A stretch of 13,192 nucleotides of DNA, from positions 1-13,192 of the forward strand of contig CAZDLO010000101.1 of NCBI GenBank assembly GCA_964506325.1, written 5' to 3'. This document shows positions 1 to 6,401 of the stretch, piece by piece (the first letter of the stretch is position 1; every line of letters starts with the position of its first letter). This stretch comes from CAINVV01 sp964506325 (GTDB lineage: Bacteria > Bacteroidota > Bacteroidia > Bacteroidales > Prolixibacteraceae). The position numbers were made by a program, and so were the translations under genes. The notes under the pieces were generated by a model. The model worked only from the letters and a program-made list of their open reading frames with translations. It did no database searches and was not told where the DNA came from.

Positions 1-1
1 T

Positions 2-29
2 GAGTTATGAATTATGAGTTATGAGTTGA
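2..29. repeat. Short heptamer tandem repeat (about four units)
   Basis: Four consecutive 7-base units related to gagttat: gagttat, gaattat, gagttat and gagttga. The array lies at the window edge, so its full length is not visible. It sits 40 bases upstream of the first gene and could belong to that gene's upstream region or be an ordinary intergenic microsatellite. A weak near-match to the Bacteroidetes -7 box (ttaatttg, 36-43, 7 of 8 positions of TAnnTTTG) follows it, but I see no well-spaced -33 TTG, so no promoter is called. Confidence 0.6.
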
Positions 30-69
30 GTAGGGTTAATTTGAATACATGTAAACTGAATAATAGGAT

Positions 70-1932
70 ATGGTAAATTTGAATCTTTCAGATGGGGAAA
101 AAAGCAGGATATCACTGAGAATCGGGTCGGCAGCGGCTTTGTTTTCGCTGGTGATGGCTGTGTTGCTGATTGCAAATTTCGTACAGACCAAACTGAACGA
201 CCCGATCAACAACAAAACCATACCGGCCCTGGTGAAACGGCTCAGTCAGAGCCCTTCCGATGAAAATCTAAAACTGGAGATCAGGGCATTCGACCTGATG
301 GCCAGAAAGGCATATTTTACCAGTCAATGGCAGATCAGGACAGGAAGTTATCTTTTGATTCTTGGCGTATTGATTACCATTCTCGCCCTGCGCGCCAACC
401 TGTCCTACACCGAAAGGCTCAACGAGATCGACCGGATAGAACATATCCACGGACTGGATGAGCTGATGGCCCGAAAATGGGTTATTTATACCGGGAGCGG
501 ACTCATTTTCCTTGCGCTGCTTTCAGGCTTTCTCTCGAACAATTTACTGAAGGAATTCAATGTCAATGAATCCGGTGATGTTTTGGTCGAACAAACTGTC
601 GCCGTGGAAGAAAAACCTGTCCTGCAAAACAGTGTTATTAAGAATGATTCTATGCAAGCTGTGGCCATAGGCAATGGTGCCAAAACGGTAGCAGCTTCTG
701 ACTCGTCAACGGTTAAATCTTCAATTACACCGGCCAGGGAAGTTGTTGCTCCAGTTGTTCCATCCTTTCCTACCACTGCCGAATTAAAAGCGAATTACCC
801 GTTCTTCCGCGGACCGGAGGGCATTGGGATAGCCTACCAGAAAAATACACCGGTAGACTGGAACGGGGCCAATGGAAAAAATATTGTCTGGAAGGTGAAA
901 ATTCCAAAACAGGGCTTCAGCAGCCCGATCATCTGGGGTGGTCAGATCTTTGTTACCGGGGCTGACGCCCAGGCACGCATGGTATACTGTTATGACAAAA
1001 AAACAGGAAAATTGAACTGGGAAGCTGCAGCAGACAATATCCCCGGGTCACCTGCAGGTTTGCCGAAAGTCACTTCCGATACCGGACTGGCAGCTCCGAC
1101 AATGGCAACGAACGGAAGGGCTGTATTTGCCTTGTTTGCAACTGGCGACCTGTTGGCATTGGACATGGCCGGTCAGCGCCTGTGGGCGCGCAACCTCGGG
1201 GTACCTGACAATCACTATGGGCATTCCTCCTCCCTGGTTGTTTACAAGGACAACCTGCTTGTGCAATACGACACCAACAAATCGGGAAAGCTTTTGGCCC
1301 TGTCTGTAAGCAGCGGGAAAACAGCATGGGAAACTCCCCGGAAATCCAAAATTGCCTGGTCCTCCCCTGCCCTGGTTAATACCGGCTCCAGGATGGAAGT
1401 GATCCTATCCAGCAATCCCAATATCACAAGTTACAACCCGGAAACAGGTAAGGAATTATGGAATGTTGACTGCCTTTCCGGAGAAGTAGGTCCGTCAGTC
1501 GGATTCTCAGACGGCATGGTCTTTGCATCCAATGAATACGCAAAACTTGTCGGCATCAAACTTGGAGCAACCCCTGAGATTGCCTGGGAGGCAGATGAAT
1601 TCCTGCCTGAGGTATCAAGTCCGCTTGCTGTCAAGGGTTACCTGTATATTGCCACTTCCTATGGGGTATTTGCCTGTTACGAGGCCAAAACAGGTACAAA
1701 ATTATGGAGCCAGGAATATGGCGACTCCTTTTACTCGTCTCCTGTTTATGCAGATGGTAAAGTATATATCACAGATATGTCAGGGAAAACGCACATTGTG
1801 GCCCTGGCAAAGGATTACCAGCTCGTGGGGACACCCGAACTGGGCGAAAAGTCTGTCTGCTCCCCGGTTTTTGCGGATGGCAGGATCTATCTGCGCGGAT
1901 TGAATCAGTTGTATTGTATCGGATCTAAATAA
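70..1932 (+). CDS. Membrane-anchored PQQ-like (BamB-like) beta-propeller protein
   Basis: The 620-residue protein has two parts. Residues 1-160 hold three probable membrane helices (about 18-38, 90-108 and 138-157). The first 17 residues and the loop 109-137 are charged, which suggests a cytoplasmic N-terminus and a periplasmic C-terminus. A Val/Ala/Ser-rich linker (about 160-238) leads to a beta-propeller (about 243-617). The propeller begins with YPFFRGPEG and has repeated blades of the type 'YCYDKKTGKLNWE' and 'TGKELW', the signature of PQQ-like/BamB-like repeats. I do not see catalytic or disulfide features of quinoprotein dehydrogenases, so PQQ binding is not supported; a scaffold or sensor role is more likely. 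AGGA lies only one base before the ATG, so initiation probably does not use a normal Shine-Dalgarno. The NuoE-HydB fusion gene starts 14 bp after the stop, which implies one operon and perhaps a functional link between a periplasmic propeller and a cytosolic NADH-linked complex. The domain call is firm; the biological role is unknown. Confidence 0.9.
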   Translation: MVNLNLSDGEKSRISLRIGSAAALFSLVMAVLLIANFVQTKLNDPINNKTIPALVKRLSQSPSDENLKLEIRAFDLMARKAYFTSQWQIRTGSYLLILGVLITILALRANLSYTERLNEIDRIEHIHGLDELMARKWVIYTGSGLIFLALLSGFLSNNLLKEFNVNESGDVLVEQTVAVEEKPVLQNSVIKNDSMQAVAIGNGAKTVAASDSSTVKSSITPAREVVAPVVPSFPTTAELKANYPFFRGPEGIGIAYQKNTPVDWNGANGKNIVWKVKIPKQGFSSPIIWGGQIFVTGADAQARMVYCYDKKTGKLNWEAAADNIPGSPAGLPKVTSDTGLAAPTMATNGRAVFALFATGDLLALDMAGQRLWARNLGVPDNHYGHSSSLVVYKDNLLVQYDTNKSGKLLALSVSSGKTAWETPRKSKIAWSSPALVNTGSRMEVILSSNPNITSYNPETGKELWNVDCLSGEVGPSVGFSDGMVFASNEYAKLVGIKLGATPEIAWEADEFLPEVSSPLAVKGYLYIATSYGVFACYEAKTGTKLWSQEYGDSFYSSPVYADGKVYITDMSGKTHIVALAKDYQLVGTPELGEKSVCSPVFADGRIYLRGLNQLYCIGSK

Positions 1933-1946
1933 ACGGGAACAACCAG

Positions 1947-4304
1947 GTGGACGAAAAAATAGAAATATACCAGGCAGTTGATCAGATTATCCAACTTAGA
2001 GGCCGTTCTGCAGATGCGGTTATACCGATTTTGCAGTCGATCCAGCAGAAATACAATTTCCTTCCTGAAGATGCCCTGAAGTATGTCTGTAAAAAGACGG
2101 ATATCACACCAGGCCAGATCATCGGGGTAGCTTCGTTTTATTCGCAGTTCAGAATGCGGCCGGTTGGGGAGCACATCATCAAGGTTTGCGTCGGAACAGC
2201 CTGTCACGTGAAAGGGGCCGATCATGTTTATGATTCCATTCGCCGTCATTTCAAGCTTGAAGGAAATGAAGATACAGATTCTTCCCGGAAATATACGCTT
2301 GAAAAAGTATCCTGCCTGGGCTGTTGCACCCTTGCCCCGGTCGTCCAGATCGATGAAATAACATATGGGCATGTTGTTTCGGAAAAGGTAGAGAGTATGC
2401 TGGCCGATTTCGAACTGCATGCCGAAAATTACAAGTCTGAAAATAAACTGTTCCGCAATACAAAAGGCAACGAGATACAGGGCGAAATAAGAATCGGACT
2501 TGGTTCATGCTGCGTAGCGTCCGGAAGTGAGGAAGTAAGGAAGGCCGTAGAGGAAACCATCCACGACAAAGGAATCAGGGTCAGCCTGAAAAATGTCGGT
2601 TGTGTCGGAATGTGCCACCAGGTGCCGCTGGTTGAAGTGATCCCGTCTGGCGAAGAGCCAATATTATATACTAAAGTCAAACCGGAAGAAATCCGGGAGA
2701 TCATATCCGGCCATTTCAATCCCCCCGGTCGTCTGAAAAAAATATCAGAAAACTTCTACCGTTTCTTTGAAAAGGTACAGACAAGTACAGTCTGGGAGGG
2801 AGTTAAAAAATATGCAACTGATGCACGCGAAAAGCAGGTGACAGATTTTCTGGGCAGGCAGATTCCGATAGCGACCAGGTTCAGGGGCATCATCAATCCG
2901 CTCGATCTGGATGAATACCGCGCCCACCACGGTTTTGAAGCCCTGGCTACTTGCCTCACAAGGCTGACACGTGAACAGATCATCCAGCAAATACAGGACA
3001 GCGGACTGCGTGGCCGTGGCGGTGCAGGCTTTCCCACCGGACTGAAATGGCAGCTGGTAGCGCATCAGCATTCGGAAGTCAAATACCTGGTTTGTAATGG
3101 TGATGAAGGTGATCCGGGAGCTTTTATGGACAGGATGTTGCTCGAATCCTATCCGTACAGGGTCATTGAAGGTATTTTAATTGCTGCCCGGGCAGTAAAT
3201 GCAACCCACGGGTATTTCTACATCCGTGCCGAATATCCCCTCGCCGTAAAACGGATCCGTCAGGCTCTTGCCCACTGCAGGGAAAACAACCTTTTGGGCA
3301 ACAACATCATGGGGACAGACTTCTCGTTCGACCTCACCATTTACGAGGGTGCAGGAGCCTTTGTCTGCGGGGAGGAATCGGCCCTGATCGCATCCATTGA
3401 GGGCAAACGGGGATTCCCGTCGATTAGGCCTCCATTCCCGGCCGAGAAGGGATTGTGGGGGAAACCTACCCTGATCAACAATACTGAGACTTTTGCACAG
3501 GTCTCCTACATCTTACTGGAAGGGTCTGAGAAATTCTCCTCCATCGGCAGCATCAAAAGCAAGGGAACCAAAGTTTTTGCCTTGGCGGGAAAGGTTAACC
3601 GCGGCGGGCTCATCGAGGTGCCAATGGGGATCACGGTCCGCCAGATCGTGGAAGAAATTGGTGGTGGTGTCCAGAACGGAAAAAAATTTAAGGCGGTACA
3701 AATCGGCGGACCCTCAGGAGGATGTGTCCCCCAGGAATTGTACGATACCCCGATCGATTATGAATCATTGCTGGAAGTAGGAGCCATGATGGGGTCAGGT
3801 GGACTGGTGGTGCTCGATGAAGATGATTGCATGGTGGATATAGCACACTATTTTCTCTCCTTCACCCAAAATGAATCTTGTGGAAAATGTACCTTCTGCC
3901 GGGTCGGCACCAGGAGAATGCTTGATATCATGACAAAAATCAAGACAGGGAAAGGTACTGAAAAAGATATTGATGAGTTGGAATACCTTGCAGGATGGAC
4001 AAAAAAAGGCAGCTTGTGCGGTTTGGGAAAATCTGCTCCCAATCCTATTCTTTCAACACTGAGATATTTCCGTGAGGAATATCTCGCTCATCTCAACGGG
4101 AAATGCCCGGCAGGAAAGTGCAGTGATTTAATACAATACCAGGTCAATGATCTTTGCATCGGATGTACCAAATGCGCACAAAAATGCCCGACAGATGCTA
4201 TTCTTTTCAAACCGCATCAGAAGCATGAAGTCATCCAGGATCTTTGCATCAAGTGCAATGCATGCAAGGAAGTATGCCCGGTAAATGCCGTCGATGTAGT
4301 TTGA
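1947..4304 (+). CDS. NuoE-HydB/NuoF fusion: NADH-binding iron-sulfur flavoprotein of bifurcating type
   Basis: A 785-residue cytoplasmic redox protein, probably the NADH-oxidising or NAD-reducing unit of a bifurcating complex. Residues 1-160 are NuoE/HydC-like, with thioredoxin-like [2Fe-2S] ligands C81, C86, C123 and C127. Residues 181-245 are a second thioredoxin-like [2Fe-2S] domain (C188/C189, C219, C223), as at the N-terminus of HydB. Residues 295-710 are NuoF: the FMN/NADH motifs GLRGRGGAGFPTG (353-365), CNGDEGDPGAF (383-393) and EGAGAFVCGEE (467-477), then a [4Fe-4S] site C645, C648, C651 and C691. C720 and C725 match a conserved Cys pair in HydB. Residues 735-785 are a 2[4Fe-4S] ferredoxin domain (C737, C740, C743, C747; C767, C770, C773, C777). 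The extra N- and C-terminal domains separate HydB-type bifurcating subunits from plain NuoF. HydC and HydB are usually separate genes; here they are fused. The start is GTG at 1947, 14 bp after the previous stop, without a clear ribosome-binding site. No hydrogenase motifs are present. It likely pairs with the flavoprotein at 4362. Confidence 0.93.
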   Translation: MDEKIEIYQAVDQIIQLRGRSADAVIPILQSIQQKYNFLPEDALKYVCKKTDITPGQIIGVASFYSQFRMRPVGEHIIKVCVGTACHVKGADHVYDSIRRHFKLEGNEDTDSSRKYTLEKVSCLGCCTLAPVVQIDEITYGHVVSEKVESMLADFELHAENYKSENKLFRNTKGNEIQGEIRIGLGSCCVASGSEEVRKAVEETIHDKGIRVSLKNVGCVGMCHQVPLVEVIPSGEEPILYTKVKPEEIREIISGHFNPPGRLKKISENFYRFFEKVQTSTVWEGVKKYATDAREKQVTDFLGRQIPIATRFRGIINPLDLDEYRAHHGFEALATCLTRLTREQIIQQIQDSGLRGRGGAGFPTGLKWQLVAHQHSEVKYLVCNGDEGDPGAFMDRMLLESYPYRVIEGILIAARAVNATHGYFYIRAEYPLAVKRIRQALAHCRENNLLGNNIMGTDFSFDLTIYEGAGAFVCGEESALIASIEGKRGFPSIRPPFPAEKGLWGKPTLINNTETFAQVSYILLEGSEKFSSIGSIKSKGTKVFALAGKVNRGGLIEVPMGITVRQIVEEIGGGVQNGKKFKAVQIGGPSGGCVPQELYDTPIDYESLLEVGAMMGSGGLVVLDEDDCMVDIAHYFLSFTQNESCGKCTFCRVGTRRMLDIMTKIKTGKGTEKDIDELEYLAGWTKKGSLCGLGKSAPNPILSTLRYFREEYLAHLNGKCPAGKCSDLIQYQVNDLCIGCTKCAQKCPTDAILFKPHQKHEVIQDLCIKCNACKEVCPVNAVDVV

Positions 4305-4310
4305 GCTTAA

Positions 4311-4334
4311 AGTTAAAGGCTGATGCCTTTAACT
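4311..4334 (+). promoter_or_regulatory. Perfect 10-bp intergenic RNA hairpin
   Basis: Left arm agttaaaggc (4311-4320), loop tgat (4321-4324), right arm gcctttaact (4325-4334): a perfect 10-bp stem with a four-base loop in the 57-base gap between the NuoE-HydB fusion gene and the flavoprotein gene. No T-run follows, so it is not a classical intrinsic terminator. More likely roles are an mRNA stability or processing element that sets the ratio of the two subunits, or a partial attenuator. The structure is seen directly; the function is inference. Confidence 0.6.
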
Positions 4335-4361
4335 GACAGATTTAATTGTAGTTAACAGAAA

Positions 4362-5930
4362 ATGGTAAAACTTACGATAGACCAGCGAACAGCAGAATTT
4401 GAAACCGGGACAACCGTCTGGCAGGCTGCAAGATCCATGGGGATTCACATCCCAACCATGTGTTATCTTGAAGAGACCGGCCATATCACCTCCTGTATGG
4501 TATGCCTGGTAAAGAATGTCAAAAATGGCCAGCTGTTTGCCTCCTGCTCTACCCCCGTTACCGATGGCCAGGTCGTTGTAACCAATGATGCTGAAGTCAT
4601 TGAGTCAAGAAAGACAGCCCTGTCCCTTCTGCTCAGTGAACATGTGGGCGACTGTGAAGCCCCCTGCCAGCTGGTTTGTCCGGCCCACATGAACATTCCA
4701 TTGATGAACCGGCTGATTGCCAAAAATGATTTCGGCAAATCGCTGGAGGTAGTGAAACGAGACATTGCACTTCCGGCTATACTGGGCCGTATCTGTCCTG
4801 CTCCCTGTGAAGCAGGCTGCCGTCGCAAACAGGTTGATGAAGCCGTCTCGATTTGTCATCTTAAACGGTTTGTCGCGGACGGGGATTTGAAGAGTGACAA
4901 CCCTTACCGACCTGAGCCCGCGAAAAAATCGGGCAGAAAAATTGCCATCCTGGGTGCTGGACCTGCCGGATTGTCTGCTGCCTGGTATCTTCAGCTGAAA
5001 GGTCACCAAAGTGTCATCTTTGAGAAAAGCGATCAACCCGGCGGCTCCCTGACCCAAATCGATAAGGACATTCTGCCGGATGAAACTATTAATTTGGAAA
5101 TTCGGGAGATCCTGGCTTCGGGAGTCGATCTCCGCCTCCATGAATCCATCGGTTCCGGCAGGTTTGAAGAACTGCTGCTGGAATATGATGCTGTGGTGGT
5201 GGCAACAGGTACGGTTTCCGCAGACAGTCAGTATTTTGGCCTGGACAGAAGCAATACCGGCATCCTGGCTGGGAAGAGCAGCTACCAGACCTCCGCTCAC
5301 AAGGTTTTTGCGGTAGGGAATGCGCTTCGCACTTCCAAAATGGCAGTCCGGTCGGTCGGACAAGGCAAAGAAGTGGCCACTGTAATAGATCATTTTTTAG
5401 CAACCGGTGAAGTCATCGGATATCCTGCCCGCTTCAATTCCAAATTCGGATTGCTTACCGCGGATGAATTTCTTGAGTATCAAAAGGATTCCGAATCAGC
5501 ACCACGGCAAATATCAGGAAAGGAGGGATTCGAAACAGCAGACGCAATCCGGGAAGCCAAAAGATGCATGCACTGCGATTGCAGGAAACCAGAATCATGT
5601 GTTCTGCGTGAGTTATCGGAAAACTACATGGCAGACCAGAAAAGATTCAGTACCGGGGCGAGAAAAAAAGCTGAAAAGATAATTCACAGGGAAGGTATCG
5701 TCTATGAACCGGCCAAATGTATCAAATGCGGTATATGCGTAAAGCTCACCTCCATTTACAGGGAAGAATACGGATTAACCTTTATCGGGCGAGGATTTGA
5801 GGTAGTTGTTGGTGTACCGTTCAACGAAATGATACAACAAGGATTGAAGAGTACCGCCCTTATTGTCGCAAATGCTTGTCCGACAGGCGCACTCTCGCTA
5901 TTTGAATCAGAAGAACAGCTTGATTTATAA
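4362..5930 (+). CDS. StnB/NfnB/GltD-like FAD and iron-sulfur protein lacking the NAD(P)H-binding domain
   Basis: A 522-residue cytoplasmic electron-transfer protein. Residues 1-75 are a NuoG/HydA-type [2Fe-2S] domain with C34, C45, C48 and C62. Residues 92-175 match the N-terminal Fe-S domain of GltD/NfnB: DCEAPC...CP (C98, C102, C106) and CPAPCEAGC (C145, C149, C153). Residues 191-350 are the FAD domain: GAGPAG (198-203), VVVATG (278-283), then the final FAD motif FAVGN (316-320). In GltD and NfnB about 190 residues, including an NAD(P)H Rossmann fold with its own GGG motif, separate the last two motifs. Here only about 30 residues do. The Asp normally ending the FAD motif (GD) is Asn320. 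The C-terminal part has CMHCDC...C (C402, C405, C407, C413) and a cluster motif C443, C446, C449 with a distant C506-Pro. The neighbours suggest a Stn-like complex, but NADP binding by the usual domain is excluded. The ATG is preceded by an A-rich stretch with no clear Shine-Dalgarno. The acceptor of the flavin's electrons is unknown. Confidence 0.88.
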   Translation: MVKLTIDQRTAEFETGTTVWQAARSMGIHIPTMCYLEETGHITSCMVCLVKNVKNGQLFASCSTPVTDGQVVVTNDAEVIESRKTALSLLLSEHVGDCEAPCQLVCPAHMNIPLMNRLIAKNDFGKSLEVVKRDIALPAILGRICPAPCEAGCRRKQVDEAVSICHLKRFVADGDLKSDNPYRPEPAKKSGRKIAILGAGPAGLSAAWYLQLKGHQSVIFEKSDQPGGSLTQIDKDILPDETINLEIREILASGVDLRLHESIGSGRFEELLLEYDAVVVATGTVSADSQYFGLDRSNTGILAGKSSYQTSAHKVFAVGNALRTSKMAVRSVGQGKEVATVIDHFLATGEVIGYPARFNSKFGLLTADEFLEYQKDSESAPRQISGKEGFETADAIREAKRCMHCDCRKPESCVLRELSENYMADQKRFSTGARKKAEKIIHREGIVYEPAKCIKCGICVKLTSIYREEYGLTFIGRGFEVVVGVPFNEMIQQGLKSTALIVANACPTGALSLFESEEQLDL

Positions 5931-6098
5931 TTTCTTCATTCCTACCCTGTTCAGGTAGCTAGCCCTGGCTAATTCAGGATCTGCGTCAAGAGGGATATAC
6001 AAAATAGTCTTGATATCGATAATGACTGCCTGCAGTTTCGAAAGATCAGGAGACGTGAAATTTACTGGCTTCTTGTCGTAAGATTGATTTGCCGCCAT
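5925..6098 (-). CDS. Small hypothetical protein, 57 residues, antisense and tail-to-tail
   Basis: Reading the - strand from the ATG at 6098 gives a 57-residue ORF ending at a TAA at 5927-5925. It begins MAANQSYDKKPVNF and has the core IIDIKTILYIPLDADPELAR, followed by a basic tail ending RVGMKKL. The composition is balanced and protein-like (charged, Pro and aromatic residues spread through it), with no membrane segment or signal peptide. An in-frame stop lies 12 bases upstream of the ATG (6113-6111), so this is the only plausible start. The preceding - strand sequence is A-rich, as expected for Bacteroidetes. The stop overlaps the last two codons of the flavoprotein gene by six bases. I do not recognise the family and assign no function. 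It fills an otherwise empty gap and falls below common ORF length cut-offs, so it is easily missed. Confidence 0.6.
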   Translation of the reverse strand: MAANQSYDKKPVNFTSPDLSKLQAVIIDIKTILYIPLDADPELARASYLNRVGMKKL

Positions 6099-6159
6099 TT
6101 TAATGGTGATTTAAAATTAATATGCAACTGTTTCGAATAAACCTCAATGGATTTGAGAA

Positions 6160-6196
6160 AGTGTCATGTAGTATTATGGGTAAGAAAAATGACACT
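6160..6196. promoter_or_regulatory. Dyad in the divergent intergenic region
   Basis: Arms agtgtcat (6160-6167) and atgacact (6189-6196) are exact inverted complements separated by 21 bases. The 6099-6401 interval between the small - strand gene and the secreted propeller gene has no other convincing gene. A third gtgaca copy occurs near 6250. The dyad could be an operator for a regulator acting on either divergent gene, or a weak hairpin. The spacer is long and the region AT-rich, so chance is possible. Confidence 0.3.
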
Positions 6197-6320
6197 AAAA
6201 AACAGAATTGTTGCAAGATACGTCAAAATAATGGATTTGGTGCATAAATGTGACATAAAACAATTTCTTGTTCCGGGAGACAGAATTTTTTGCGGATCAA
6301 TAAATACACCTGATAATGCG

Positions 6321-6328
6321 TAACTTTG
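6321..6328 (+). promoter_or_regulatory. Candidate Bacteroidetes -7 promoter box (TAnnTTTG)
   Basis: taactttg matches TAnnTTTG exactly. Transcription would begin near 6333-6336, giving a leader of about 68 bases if translation starts at 6402. The nearest upstream TTTG (6289-6292) is about 28 bases away, farther than the usual 19-21, so the -33 element is weak or missing. The site supports an independent transcription unit for the secreted propeller and downstream genes. Confidence 0.4.
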
Positions 6329-6401
6329 CAGTGAAATGAAATATTTATCTTTAATATTATTCGCTCCCGGAAAAATATTGTGCGCTCTGTATTCCGGTAA
6401 A

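Noticed and set aside
70..1932. Quinoprotein (PQQ-dependent) dehydrogenase
   Set aside because: Blade repeats are PQQ-like, but no active-site or vicinal disulfide features of dehydrogenases are seen; a non-catalytic propeller is the safer call.
1905..2420. - strand ORF of 171 codons opposite the NuoE domain
   Set aside because: Antisense to a conserved Fe-S domain, with no recognisable motif; a shadow of the real gene.
4605..5393. Long - strand ORF (262 codons) opposite the flavoprotein gene
   Set aside because: It lies wholly antisense to a well-supported gene and shows no recognisable domain or start context; its length follows from the codon pattern of the + strand gene.
1947..5930. [FeFe]- or [NiFe]-hydrogenase catalytic subunit
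   Set aside because: HydB/HydC-like parts suggested a hydrogenase, but no H-cluster cysteine motifs and no large-subunit NiFe motifs are found in any gene of the window.
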